Part shown: positions 18,116 to 44,567 of the stretch, in pieces | Numbering within the stretch: position 1 is the stretch's first letter | Layout of the letters: each line of letters opens with the position of its first letter | Source: Channallabes apus | Lineage: Eukaryota > Chordata > Actinopteri > Siluriformes > Clariidae | Direction: 5' to 3' | DNA: 64,000 nucleotides | NCBI GenBank assembly: GCA_030522415.1 | Contig: CM060113.1 | Location: 1,589,059 to 1,653,058, forward strand | The notes under the pieces: model-generated | What the model was told of the DNA's origin: nothing | What the model saw: the letters and a program-made list of their open reading frames with translations, nothing else | The model's database searches: none | Program-made: the position numbers and the translations under genes

Positions 18116-21038
18116 CAATTCAATTCAATTCAATTCAATTTTATTTATATAGCGCTTTTAACAATGGTCATTGTCTCAAAGCAGCTTCACAAAAATTTAA
18201 GAAATTTAACAAAAAAATAAAATAAAAATAATAATAATAATTTAAAAAAAATAATAATAAAAAAAAAAAAAAATAATAATAATAATAATAATAATAATTA
18301 TAGAAAAGAAAATAATTGGAAGTGTGGACGTGTGAGAAAAATGTGCAGATAATAATAATGAGACGAATGAATGAAATGTCTCTGATGAGCAAGCCAAGGG
18401 TGACGGCGACGGTGGCAAGGAAAAACTCCCTGAGATGGCATTAGGAAGAAACCTTGAGAGGAACCAGACTCAACAGGGAACCCATCCTCATTTGGGCGAT
18501 AACAGATAGAAATGATATAACATCTTGTGTGTTGTGCAGGTGAAAATTCAATATGACAGAAATTATTTAAATTGACATGAAGACCAGTTCAGCATAGGGA
18601 CGAGTCAGTAGGTGCAGAGGGCAGATGAGGTCTGGATCACTGGAAGCACAGGAGCAGCATGTGTAGCTCCAACCATCATAAAGCTGAATCCAGCTGGAGC
18701 TGGTCCTTCCCTGGATGCCTCAGGAACCTCGCAGGGTCGGCCTTTGTCTACTGAAGCTGGCAAAATCTCCCGATGCCTCGGGATGGGTAGAGAAATACAG
18801 AACAGATGGGGAGAATTAGCGTAGTTGCCATTCGGTATAGGTGTACTGGAGTATGAGTACTGGGATGAGTTATGTGTATGCCAGATTAAAAAGATGCGTC
18901 TTGAGTCTACTTTTGAACTGAGAAACCGTGTCTGCTCCCCGAACACTGTCTGGAAGGCTATTCCAAAGCTTTGGAGCTAAATATGAAAAAGCCCTACCCC
19001 CTTTTGTAGATTTTGAAATTCTGGGAACTACCAGAAGTCCGGAGTTTTGTGATCTTAAGGCGCGTGGTGGATTGTAGCGTATCAGAAGACTGGTTAGGTA
19101 TGTGGGAGCTAAACCATTTAAGGCCTTGTATGTAAGTAATACTATTTTGTAATTTATTCTAAACTGAACAGGTAGCCAGTGCAGGGATGATAATATTTTG
19201 GTTATATGATCATATTTTCTGGATCTAGTGAGAACCCTGGCAGCTGCATTTTGGATTAACTGAAGCTTGTTTATTGAGGATGCAGGACACCACCTAGTAA
19301 TGCATTACAATAGTCCAGTCTGGAGGTCATGAATGCATGAACTAGTTTTTCTGCATCAGATACGGATAAAATGTTCCTAAGTTTAGCAATATTTTGAAGA
19401 TGGAAAAAGGCTGTTTTTGTGATATTTGAAATGTGATTTTCAAAAGACAAGTTACTGTCTAATATTACTCCCAGATCTTTTACTGCTGAGCTGGTAATAA
19501 CAGTACATCCTTCTAAGCGCAAGCTGAATTGTGAAAGCTGTTGTGTGCTGGTTTTTGGGCCAATAAGTAATATCTCTGTCTTATCTGAATTTAATAAAAG
19601 AAAGTTATTGGTCATCCAATCTTTAATGTCCTGGACACACTCAGTTAATCTAGACAACTTAGGTATTTCGTCTGGTTTAGTTGAGATATATAATTGGGTA
19701 TCATCAGCATAACAATGGAAACTAATCCCACGTCTTCTAATGATGTTACCCAAGGGAAGCATGTATATTGAGAACAACAGAGGTCCTACAACTGACCCTT
19801 GTGGGACCCCATATTTCACTGGCATTACACCAGATGGTTCTCCATTTAGATCTACAAAATGGTAGCGATCAGACAGGTAAGATCTAAACCATTTTAATGC
19901 CTGTCCCTGAATACCTATATAATTTTGTAAGCGATCTATGAGAATATTATGATCTATAGTGTCGAATGCAGCACTAAGATCAAGCAGGACTAGCAATGAG
20001 ATGCAGCCTTGGTCTGAAGCTAAAAACAAGTCATTTGTAATCTTAACTAGTGCAGTTTCTGTGCTATGATGGGGCCTGAAACCTGACTGAAATTCTTCAA
20101 GGATGTTGTTATCCTGCAAGAATGTGCAAATTTGAGCTGATACTACTTTTTCTAGTATTTTTGATATGAACGGGAGGTTTGAAATCGGTCTGTAATTTTT
20201 TATTTCATTCGCGTCCAAATTAGATTTTTTAAGAAGCGGCTTAATAACTGCTAACTTGAAAGGTTTAGGGACGTGACCTAGATGTAATGAAGAATTAATA
20301 ATGTTTAGGAGTGGCTCTCCAACCGTAAGCATCACTTCTTTTAAAAATCTGGTTGGGATTGGGTCTAACAGGCACGTTGTTGATTTAGCCGAGGTGATGA
20401 GTTTATACAGCTCTTCCTGTCCTATACCTGTAAAGCAGTGAAAATCTAAATGTGAAGCTATAGGCTGAACTGGATCGTGAGATACTATTAGAGGTTGAAC
20501 CTCCATTATTTTCTTCCTGATATTATTGATTTTTTCATTAAAGAAGTCCATAAAGTCTTCACTTCTAAACTGTGATGGGATACTCTCTGCGGGCATCTTA
20601 GGTTTTGTTAGGCGAGCCACTGTACTAAATAAGAACCTGGGATTGTTTTGGTTTCTTGCTATCAGTTGGCTAAGATGCTCAGTCCTAGCAGTTTTTAGAG
20701 CCTGTCTATAGCTGCACATACTGTCTTTATACGCAATTCGAAAAACTTCTAATTTAGTTTTCCTCCATTTTCGCTCGAGGTTACGGGTTGCTCTCTTTAG
20801 GGCGCGAGTATGACTGTTGTACCACGGTGCAAATGTTTTATCTCTGACTTTTTTTAATCTGATGGGAGCAACAGTGTCTAATGTACTGGTAAATATAGTG
20901 CCCATGCTGCTAGTCACTTCATCTAGATCATCTGCATTTAGGGGTCTAATAAGAAATTGCGACAGATCCGGCAGATTATGTATTAAGACAAGAACTTGTT
21001 TAACTTCTTGTCTTAGTGTGTTACTTGAGGATTTGCCA
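18116..21038 (-). mobile_element. 5'-truncated L2-type LINE inserted upstream of ADH-B
   Basis: On the minus strand the element runs from about 21038 to 18116, where it ends in AATAAAATTGAATTGAATTG-type tail repeats. The reverse transcriptase frame (from about 21038 to 19271) contains [47 protein letters not shown] and [11 protein letters not shown] (catalytic DD, plus-strand 19700-19711). A single-base loss near 19293 shifts the frame and causes a stop. The expected C-terminal part continues in another frame to about 18900 (for example 'SLHWLPVQF'-like sequence). The endonuclease domain is missing because of 5' truncation. The element is recent in appearance apart from this lesion. Its upstream edge coincides with the point where homology between ADH-A and ADH-B promoters begins. 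Confidence 0.88.
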
Positions 21039-21040
21039 GG

Positions 21041-21153
21041 AGTGTACAGCAGGTGGCAGTGTTTGAGTTGTGACTTCTGACAGCAGAAGTAACAGAGCAG
21101 TAAACACACACACACACACACACACTCTCTCTCTCTCTCTCTCTGCAGCAGAG
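21041..21153 (+). other. Candidate non-coding exon 1 / promoter-proximal block of ADH-B
   Basis: The block starting GTGTACAGCAGGTGGCAGTG matches ADH-A at 11006 onward and ends at GCAGAG|GTAATGT. (CA)n and (TC)n runs at 21105-21143 interrupt it. The coding exon at 21308 is preceded by a good acceptor, TTCTTTTTAAG. Confidence 0.5.
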
Positions 21154-21245
21154 GTAATGTCATGCGTCTCTGTAACTGTAACCTTCACCACTGAATGTAA
21201 GAGATAAGCATGAAGGAAATGTACAGTATTATACTAAAGGTTCAG

Positions 21246-21279
<34 letters not shown>

Positions 21280-21307
21280 CTTTTTAAGGAACTGAAGATC
21301 TTTGAAA

Positions 21308-36622
<15,315 letters not shown>

Positions 36623-36706
36623 GGTGTGAGTGTGGAATTTCAGTTCATTAACCACCACATGACGTCATCAGTCTCCATGACAACTACTTCGGTCACCATG
36701 GCAACA

Positions 36707-36741
<35 letters not shown>

Positions 36742-37975
36742 GAGTCGCTGGAACTTCTCTGAAGTTTAAAACACAGTGATGCAGACAGGAGCTCAGGACT
36801 CGGCTGTGTGTTTGTCGTTTGTGTGTTAATGCTGAAATGAAAACATGAAACATTTAATTGAATTAATAAAATTGATATTTACAGCCTGAAATTAGAATAA
36901 ATGTCACTGCTTATTTACTTAATAATAAATGTCAATTTACAAAAGCAGATGTTAGTTATTTCACAAGTCTGGGTGTTTAGTATGACATTCAACTGCACAA
37001 ATGTTTAATATTTTAATATTAATCAACAATTTTCAACCTAAAAATCTCGTTAAGAATTTTTTAACATGATCTGGAAATATAATGAAAAATAACAATTCAG
37101 ATTTTTTAAATAATTATGTTTAAGACCCTTAAACAACCTTTTTTTAAAAGTTAAACTTTATTACTTTATTAAGGAAGAAAATTTATCTTAATTCATAGAC
37201 ATCAAAGGAAACATTTATAGAGTAAAAAATAAATAATTATTAAAAATGTTTTACTAATAACCATGTACCAATTATATAGATTACAATTATTTATTTATAT
37301 TATTAATTTTATTTATAATATATTTATTTTCTGTTAAGAAACGTGTGCATATATATATATATAGATAGATAGATAGATATATGTGTGTGTGTGTATTTAG
37401 GCTTTTCTTTTTCTTTTCATCGCCTGTATTGTTAATGTGCATTGTTCCAGCAGGGGGCAAGCTTGCACCACTGCAAAAATGTTATTTTTTCCCGCCCCTG
37501 CTAACATTCACACACACATTTTTCTATACATCGCACAGTTTGTGACAGGGCTGCAGGACTCCTAGACCACTGTCCATCACTAACAACCTCAATCTCGACT
37601 TACAGAACTCGTCTGGTCGTCTGCAAAAACGATCCTGCACACACACACACACACACACACACAGTTGTGGGCTGTGGAAGGTCTGACCCCTGTACTATTA
37701 TATATGATATGTGATGTAGAGGGTCAGAGTAACATACGTGTCCTAGCAGACACAGAAACTCGGAGATGCTCCGGGAAGTTAAAATTCCATGAGGAAGAAG
37801 AATTTTTAAAGATGTCCTCTTCATCTTAATTAAAAAAAAAAATCTATTAATGTATATTTCTCAATCTCTCACAACTGTGTGTGTGTGTGTGTGTGTGTGC
37901 ATGCGTGTGTGCGAGCAATTCATCAGAGCCTCAAGACAGCGTCCAAACCCCATCATACCCCTCCTCTGCCCTACC

Positions 37976-38014
<39 letters not shown>

Positions 38015-38418
38015 GATGTCTCTTTTTCCTCTAAGAGAGAGAGAGAGAGACGAGTTGAGGCAGGTGCTCAAGTCATTTCAAAATCCTGGGAAAATCTGAA
38101 GAAAGATGTCTCCTCAGCTCACACCAGAGTCAACACTGTGTGTTATAGACGTGTTCAGTTATATTCATGTCCAGGGTTAGTGTTTTATATATGTTCATTA
38201 TTAAATATTGCTGTCGGTGTGTATGTGTGTGCTTTATGTGTTATACAGTATATATATATATATATAGCTTGAGTTATGTGTTGTGCTTCATGTGTGTTAT
38301 GTAGGTTTGGTTTAATAGTGTTACAGCAGCTACTGTAGGACCACAGAGAAATGTGATATATGGACATGTATGAATTTCCAATATATAATATGTTAATATA
38401 CACAAATTAGAAATATAG
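36623..38418. other. ADH-B 3' UTR and gene-poor flank
   Basis: The first 250 bp are the ADH-B 3' UTR, containing a (CT)n run at 36711-36740. Then follow AT-rich DNA, GATA/TA runs near 37350-37380, (CA)n at 37638-37662, (TG)n at 37876-37898, (CT)n at 37979-38011 and (TA)n at 38250-38267. No coding potential is seen. Confidence 0.6.
36865..36870 (+). terminator. Candidate poly(A) signal of ADH-B
   Basis: AATAAA about 243 bp after the stop codon, a position similar to that in ADH-A. Confidence 0.55.
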
Positions 38419-39005
38419 ACAGTACCAGTCAGAAGTTTGGACACACTTCCTAAATCAATGGTTTGTGTTTAGTTCTACATTCTAGAACAACATTTGAGAA
38501 ACTGTTCCTTACGTACAAGTTTTGATTTTATTTCTTAAGGTCACTGGCGGTCGTATAAGCATTTCACTGCATTTCGTACTGTGTATGACTCTGTATGTGA
38601 CAAATAAAATTTGAATTTGAAACTATGTCATAAAACATACAGTATGACATTCGGTAATTAAGTAACAACACAGTAACAGTCGGCTGTTCTGGAACAGTTC
38701 TCACAAGAACACTATTGTGTCGAGTGTGTTTGTAAAACCCATCGAGCTCCATGATGATGAAACTGTCCCTCATGAAGACCTTCACAGGAGAACAAGACCA
38801 AAACTGAGCTCTGCTGCAGAGGAGACGTTCATGTAGAGTCACCAGCCTCAGAAATCACCAATTAACAACCAGCACCTCAGATTAGAGCCGTTATGAAGCT
38901 TCACAGAGACGAAGTAGCAGATAAACATCTCAATATCAACTGTTCAGAGGAGATTATTGTGGATTTTTTAATAAACGACTTCAGTATTGCTTTGCAGTGT
39001 AGAAA
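38419..39005 (+). mobile_element. Degenerate Tc1-like element with a LINE 3' tail next to it
   Basis: It starts with ACAGTACCAGTCAGAAGTTTGG, a known Tc1-type end. From about 38660 to 38950 a degraded transposase N-terminal region is readable (CTCTGCTGCAGAGGAGACG, ACTGTTCAGAGGAGA). Between them, 38545-38625 ends in GACAAATAAAATTTGAATTTGA, which looks like a separate LINE 3' end. No frame is intact. Confidence 0.55.
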
Positions 39006-39947
39006 GAAATAAACATCAGGAACGAGCGTGGGGTTAGATAAAACTTATCATATTTGTGATGCTAACTTCAAAGCTTCTTGTGAGTTTCTTCTTCCCATAA
39101 GAACTTTTACTCATGTAAACTACAGTACATATAATATAATATGCCATAGTATTACTAAGGGCGTGGTCAAAAGTACCAGTACCATGGTTACCTGTACAAC
39201 AGACATGTATATGAGCTAACCAAGCATGTGTAGCTACTGACTTTACTCTGTAAGTTGGTTAACAAAACTTACAGCGAGTGACAAAAAAATACAAGGGTCA
39301 CAGCTGCATGCGGTCCGTACGTACTGTACATTCATCCAAAATAATTTAAGAGCAAAGTTTTTACTCCATGCTAGTTTGTTTGTTTGAACGTACAGTACAG
39401 TATGCTAATACATTAGCATGAGTAAGCAGGTTTCCCCCCGCAGCTTTGAATGTTAGCTTTGCTAGTTTTGAATTGCAGGCGGTTAATATGAATGATGTGT
39501 AAGAGCACAGCGTAAAGGCGTGCCGCGTACGGAACTCCCGCTCTGTACACACAGTGTGTAAATCACTCTGGAATTATTTTATTTTAGCAGAGCGTGCCGA
39601 GTGTTCACTGCGTGTGTGATTGACAGGTGACTCCGCCCCGCGCTGTCCGACTCTAATCAACAATAATGATTTTCTTTCCCGCAGCAACAGATATGAAATC
39701 ACTTCACACACGCAAACCCGTCCTCGGGCCACACGCAAATATCATCGGGCTGCGAGGCAAACGCGCGTCGTTCCCAAACGCGCCGCGGCCTCATAAAGAA
39801 AATTGACAAACAGCCAAAATGGCAGCGGAGGTAAACAGAGCGGGTAAATAAAACCTGCAGGAGAAAAATGTCACAGGGGCCGAGTTGTCTTTCACAATAT
39901 TTAGATGGGGATCAAAAGATTTCTCCTTCAATTATTATATTTAGTGA
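39006..39947. other. Non-repetitive block, possible conserved non-coding DNA
   Basis: Little simple repeat. The part at 39560-39870 is complex and CpG-containing (ACACGCAAATATCATCGGGC). It has no long frame and no splice pattern I can defend as an exon. Conservation cannot be judged here. Confidence 0.25.
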
Positions 39948-39950
39948 GTG

Positions 39951-40016
<66 letters not shown>

Positions 40017-40120
40017 CCAGATGGTGAGACTGAAGAACTGCATCACGACTCTTCATGTGTCCTGGAATTTAAGTCTGCAGTAAAACATTCTGTCTGTCTG
40101 AACATCTGTCTTTCTGAACA

Positions 40121-40155
<35 letters not shown>

Positions 40156-40625
40156 GATAGAAGTCAGTTTCTTAGCCTGTCAGCGTGTCTGTCTGTCTAT
40201 TCATCTTTCTGTCTCTCTATCTTCTTGTCTTTCTTTGCCTGTCTGTCTCTCTGTCGTCTACCCATCTCTCTCAGCCTGTATGTCTGTCTCTCTGTCTGCC
40301 AGGCTGTTTTTATCCATATCTGTCTGCTTGTTTCTGTCTGTTTCTCGTGCTTTTTTCTCTTCTTCCCTCTCTGTGTCTGTCTGTCTCCGACTCTTTTGTC
40401 TTTCTTCCTGTCTGTCTGTTTGTCACTTTTTCTGCCTGTCCACATCATTCTGTGAATCTGTCTCACTCTTCTAAAGCTGTGTGTCTGTTCTTTGCTGTGT
40501 ACGTGTGCCTGTCTGTCTGCTTCTGTCTATTGATTACTTGCTCCATCTGTCTCCCTCTCTCAGTGTTTATCTAATTGTCTGTATCTGCATCTCTCTCAGT
40601 CTGTCAATCTGTCTGTCTGTCCCCG
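39948..40625. repeat. (TG)n(AG)n followed by degenerate CTGT/CTGTCT array
   Basis: TG then AG runs occupy about 39952-40012. A roughly 540-bp pyrimidine-rich region of imperfect CTGT tetranucleotides follows from 40089. The open frames inside it (Cys/Leu/Ser-rich) are products of the repeat. Confidence 0.85.
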
Positions 40626-40696
40626 CCTCTCATTACAATCATATTTTGTTCTTATAATAAACTTTTCTGAACTTATTAACTTAACTGATCTCCCAG

Positions 40697-40698
<2 letters not shown>

Positions 40699-40764
<66 letters not shown>
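40699..40764. repeat. (TG)n microsatellite
   Basis: Perfect TG run of about 66 bp. A second run follows at 40888-40925. Confidence 0.95.
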
Positions 40765-40768
<4 letters not shown>

Positions 40769-40884
40769 CATGATACCATAACTCTGGTCACAGCCACGCA
40801 CCAAGAGTGTGTCACGTTACTGAGACGTCTGAGAGTCAGACTTCCTGCCTGTCTGTGAGAGTGACACGGCTATTAGCCAGCGCA

Positions 40885-40928
<44 letters not shown>

Positions 40929-41073
40929 GGCAGCAGATGAAAGATGGAGCAGCCGTGAACTGTCAGTAAGTGAACTTGACTCTGATTCTCACGACAGCAG
41001 ATAAAACATCATGTGCAGTAATAACATAAGATATGTTCAGGAACATACACAAAAAATATTAGTGAAAAAAAAA

Positions 41074-41074
41074 A

Positions 41075-41115
<41 letters not shown>
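41074..41115. repeat. (ATCT)n microsatellite
   Basis: About ten ATCT units. The following 140 bp (GCCAATAATTATGCC... ATTATTGGCACC) resembles the end of a Tc1-like element. Confidence 0.85.
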
Positions 41116-44100
41116 ATGTGCTTTGGGATGCCAATAATTATGCCAATAAATATACCTAAACACCATGAGGTGGGAAAAAGTGTTTTTCCAACAAAAATGA
41201 TGTATGGCAAAATTATTGGCACCAAAGCATAGTTAATTTGTATTTATTTCTTGTTTGTTTGTTGTGTGTCCATTATAAACCATGTCCGTCTATCCAACTG
41301 TTTCAGGTGTTTTTATAGTACGCGCTTCTATTGCACCAGATTTTAAGAGAAAAGAACAGAAAAGAAACTTAGATTTTTCTTTTAAACTTTAAAAGTGAGA
41401 ATAAAGAGGGAGACGGGTGAGGGAGCGAGTGTTTATAGCTGCTATATCATCAGTGACAACAGGAAGTGACTTATTTCACAGACCATTAGATGTACAAAAA
41501 AATATTTGACATGTTCTTTAGTAAATAAATAACTATAACTTTTTGTAAGATGCTGTGGTTTTAGAGGAATAAGACATACAGGGACATGATCTTAGAGGAA
41601 AATAATCAACATTGTAGCAGCGTAACAGTGTCCCGCTTGGTTACGCCGCCGTGTCACTTAGTGTGCAGGTTTCTATTGGATTTAATATTTGCATCTGTTA
41701 TAATAATGACCTTTACTATTAATTATTAAAGACGCTGATTCAGTGTGTTTGCTCGTGATGTTGTACGTGATGTTTGTTAGGATCTCAGGATCCATTTCTG
41801 CAATTCTGTCACAAACGAAGTTATTGAGAAACGGCATCAAGCTCCATTAATTTTGCACGCGGCCATGCAGAGCTTGTGTAAGAGTCGCGGCTTAGCTCGC
41901 AATTAAAAATTTCCTCATCTCCTCTCAGCATTAGTCATGGCTTCTCCTGTGCTTTGATGAGCGTTCCTGCACACTGCTCTCTTTCATGCCGTGTTTGCGC
42001 AGCCTGCAAAATAAATACCCCGCCTTCAAAGCTCGAACAAGAATCGGCAAAACCCCTTTAAGCGATCTGAAATCGCCTGGATGCGGTGAAGCTTTTCGGT
42101 GACAACTTTAATGAGCGAAACAAGTGTTTGAGCGCCGAGATTCAAAGCGAGAGGTCGAGGAGTTCTGATCGAGCCAAAGCCAGGAGCTGCCATGGCCGAG
42201 TGCGCCTGTAAAGCGGGAGTAAAGACCACCCCGCTGTGTTTGAGCTGTAAAGCCGTATCTTTAGCGCTAATGCTAGCTTATTGTCAGAGACTTCCCTGGC
42301 CTGGGATTCAATCTGACGCCACTGAAATATCCAGAGAATAAATAAAAAGAGGGAAACCCCCCGTATTCCTCACACTCCTTGAGTGGATCAGGACAGGATG
42401 AAGTGCACCGTTTTCCAAACGCTGGATTAGCAACACCTCTTTACGGGGTTTAAGGCTTAATCTCGCGTCTGACCGCGTGAAATAACGGACGGGGTTTTAA
42501 TCGACAGGGTTTAAGGGGCTTGCCGTGGTTTAAGTGCGCTGTAATGCGTGCGGTTTTCACATCAGGTCACCGCCTTGTGCAACACGACGATGTCGGCGAA
42601 ATAGCAAACAACACCCATGTGGGAAAACCTCGCCGTGTGTTTGTATTTGCACCTCAATTATGTAATTACTTCGTTAACACACACTGTCTGGGTTTCTCAG
42701 TGACTTTGGCGCCACTATGGCACCCGAATAATGTACAACAACCCTGACTGCTGCTCGCGAACCCGATGCAAACACGCGCTGCCTCCTCTGGTCTTTATTC
42801 AAAGAGCGCTACAAAAAGAGAAAAAGATCTTTTTTAGAAAAGAAGACATGTGATGTTAACCCAGACAGGACGCGTCCTTTTGTCTGCCTCCAGCACAGAC
42901 GACAGACAGACAGCAGAAAAGATTTGCAGACAATGAGCGCTACCTCATACACGCTTAAGCCTGGCCTTGGGCTGCGTTGCTCAATGACACGAGTGTTAGA
43001 CCGCGGTGTGATCTCCAGGCCTCCGTCAGACGTGTCAGCGCTTCTTTCTCTTCATGTCTTTCTGCATAAGACGAAGCACTTACACAAACAAGCGCTCAGG
43101 AAAAATACAACTGTGTGAATAAAATATCTAATCTCTGATTAATTATCGAAATAAGTGATTAATTGGTTTTATTTATTAATTTGTTTGCTGGGATTGTGCA
43201 CTCTCTGAACAAATATTTAATATTTTGTTATTTAATTTAAAATTAATATTATTTGTTTTTTATATTTTTTGTCACAATAAAAAAAGACTAATTAACAGTT
43301 ATATGTACTTATTTATATTATTCCACATTACCTTAAGAGATTATTCCTGTATTTACAATATTCTTGTTTTGTTTGTTTATTTGTTCATTAAATCAGAATC
43401 AGCAAGAACTTTATTACCAAGTAAGTTTGGACATATGAGGAATTTGATTTGGTGACAGAAGATTCCAGAGACGACACAGAAACAGAACAAAACAAATAAA
43501 TATACATGGGGAAATGTGTAAATAATTTATTTTTTAATTAAGTGGAAAACCTTGCTTGTTTTCTGTTTTAGATTTTTGTTTTAGCTACTTCCATCAACTG
43601 TGTTTTATTTTTCAATCTTTTTTATTTCTCACATAATTTGCCACATAGCAATAAAATGAACATCAATAAGCATTCAATCATATATCATATGACGCATTAC
43701 AAATAATAGAAAATATAATAATAATAATAATAATTGTTCTATTATTTATTTTTAATATATTATGCATTACACACATTTAAACACTTTTACACACAATCAT
43801 TACATAATTGTATAATATTTATCTGATATTTAATTATTATCAGGGGCATTTTATTCCTGTAAGTTAAAGAACATTCAACATAATTTTTGTTTATATTTAT
43901 TTATTGATTTATTGTAACATGGCTTGATGAATGGACAATTATAAAAGTATAATAATGTCTTTATAATTTTTTTTCTTTCTCTATGTCTTTGTTTTGTATA
44001 TTTTTCTATGTGTCTTTATAAAGGTTTTTTGCTTCATTAAACTGTTTCTATTCAAAATTGTCTTGGATTTACTTACAACTTATTAAATATGTAACGATAA

Positions 44101-44523
44101 TGCTAAGAAAATTTCTTTTTAATAGATCACAAAAGCATCTTACTTCACTGTTCAACAGAATGGGAATAAAATTGGACATGTTGTCAAACCCTGTGGGATT
44201 CCTTATCTCGCTTTTAACAGTCAGAACACGATTAAACTTAATACACGTTGAATATACAAATTAAATTGTACATGTGTGAAAATGAGTGTAGAATGTGCAA
44301 TGATTTATTGTCATAATCTTATAATGCTCAAGTCTACCGTCACGACAAACACATATTAACAAAGGCACTTGTTACAATGTAAACAGTTTAATATATCACT
44401 AATTAACAATTACGATGCTTTTTCATAGCTAAAGGTGAATTCTGGAATTTCTGTGGAAGTAGAGCATCGACCCTGTGAGTAAATAGATATACTCTCTACT
44501 GAATGGTACAATGTGTGTGTACA

Positions 44524-44529
<6 letters not shown>
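41116..44529. other. Gene-poor region with a complex block at 41830-42800
   Basis: No gene recognised. The segment at 41830-42800 is GC-richer, nearly free of simple repeats and has short open frames without protein features. Beyond 43100 the DNA is AT-rich. Possible non-coding regulatory sequence, unproven. Confidence 0.3.

Positions 44530-44567
<38 letters not shown>

Noticed and set aside
40185..40574. Cys/Leu/Ser-rich frame of 129 codons
   Set aside because: Lies in the degenerate CTGT repeat; no start context or conserved motif.
42026..42229. 67-codon minus-strand frame in a complex block
   Set aside because: No family resemblance, and the adjacent sequence lacks exon-like borders; non-coding explanation is simpler.
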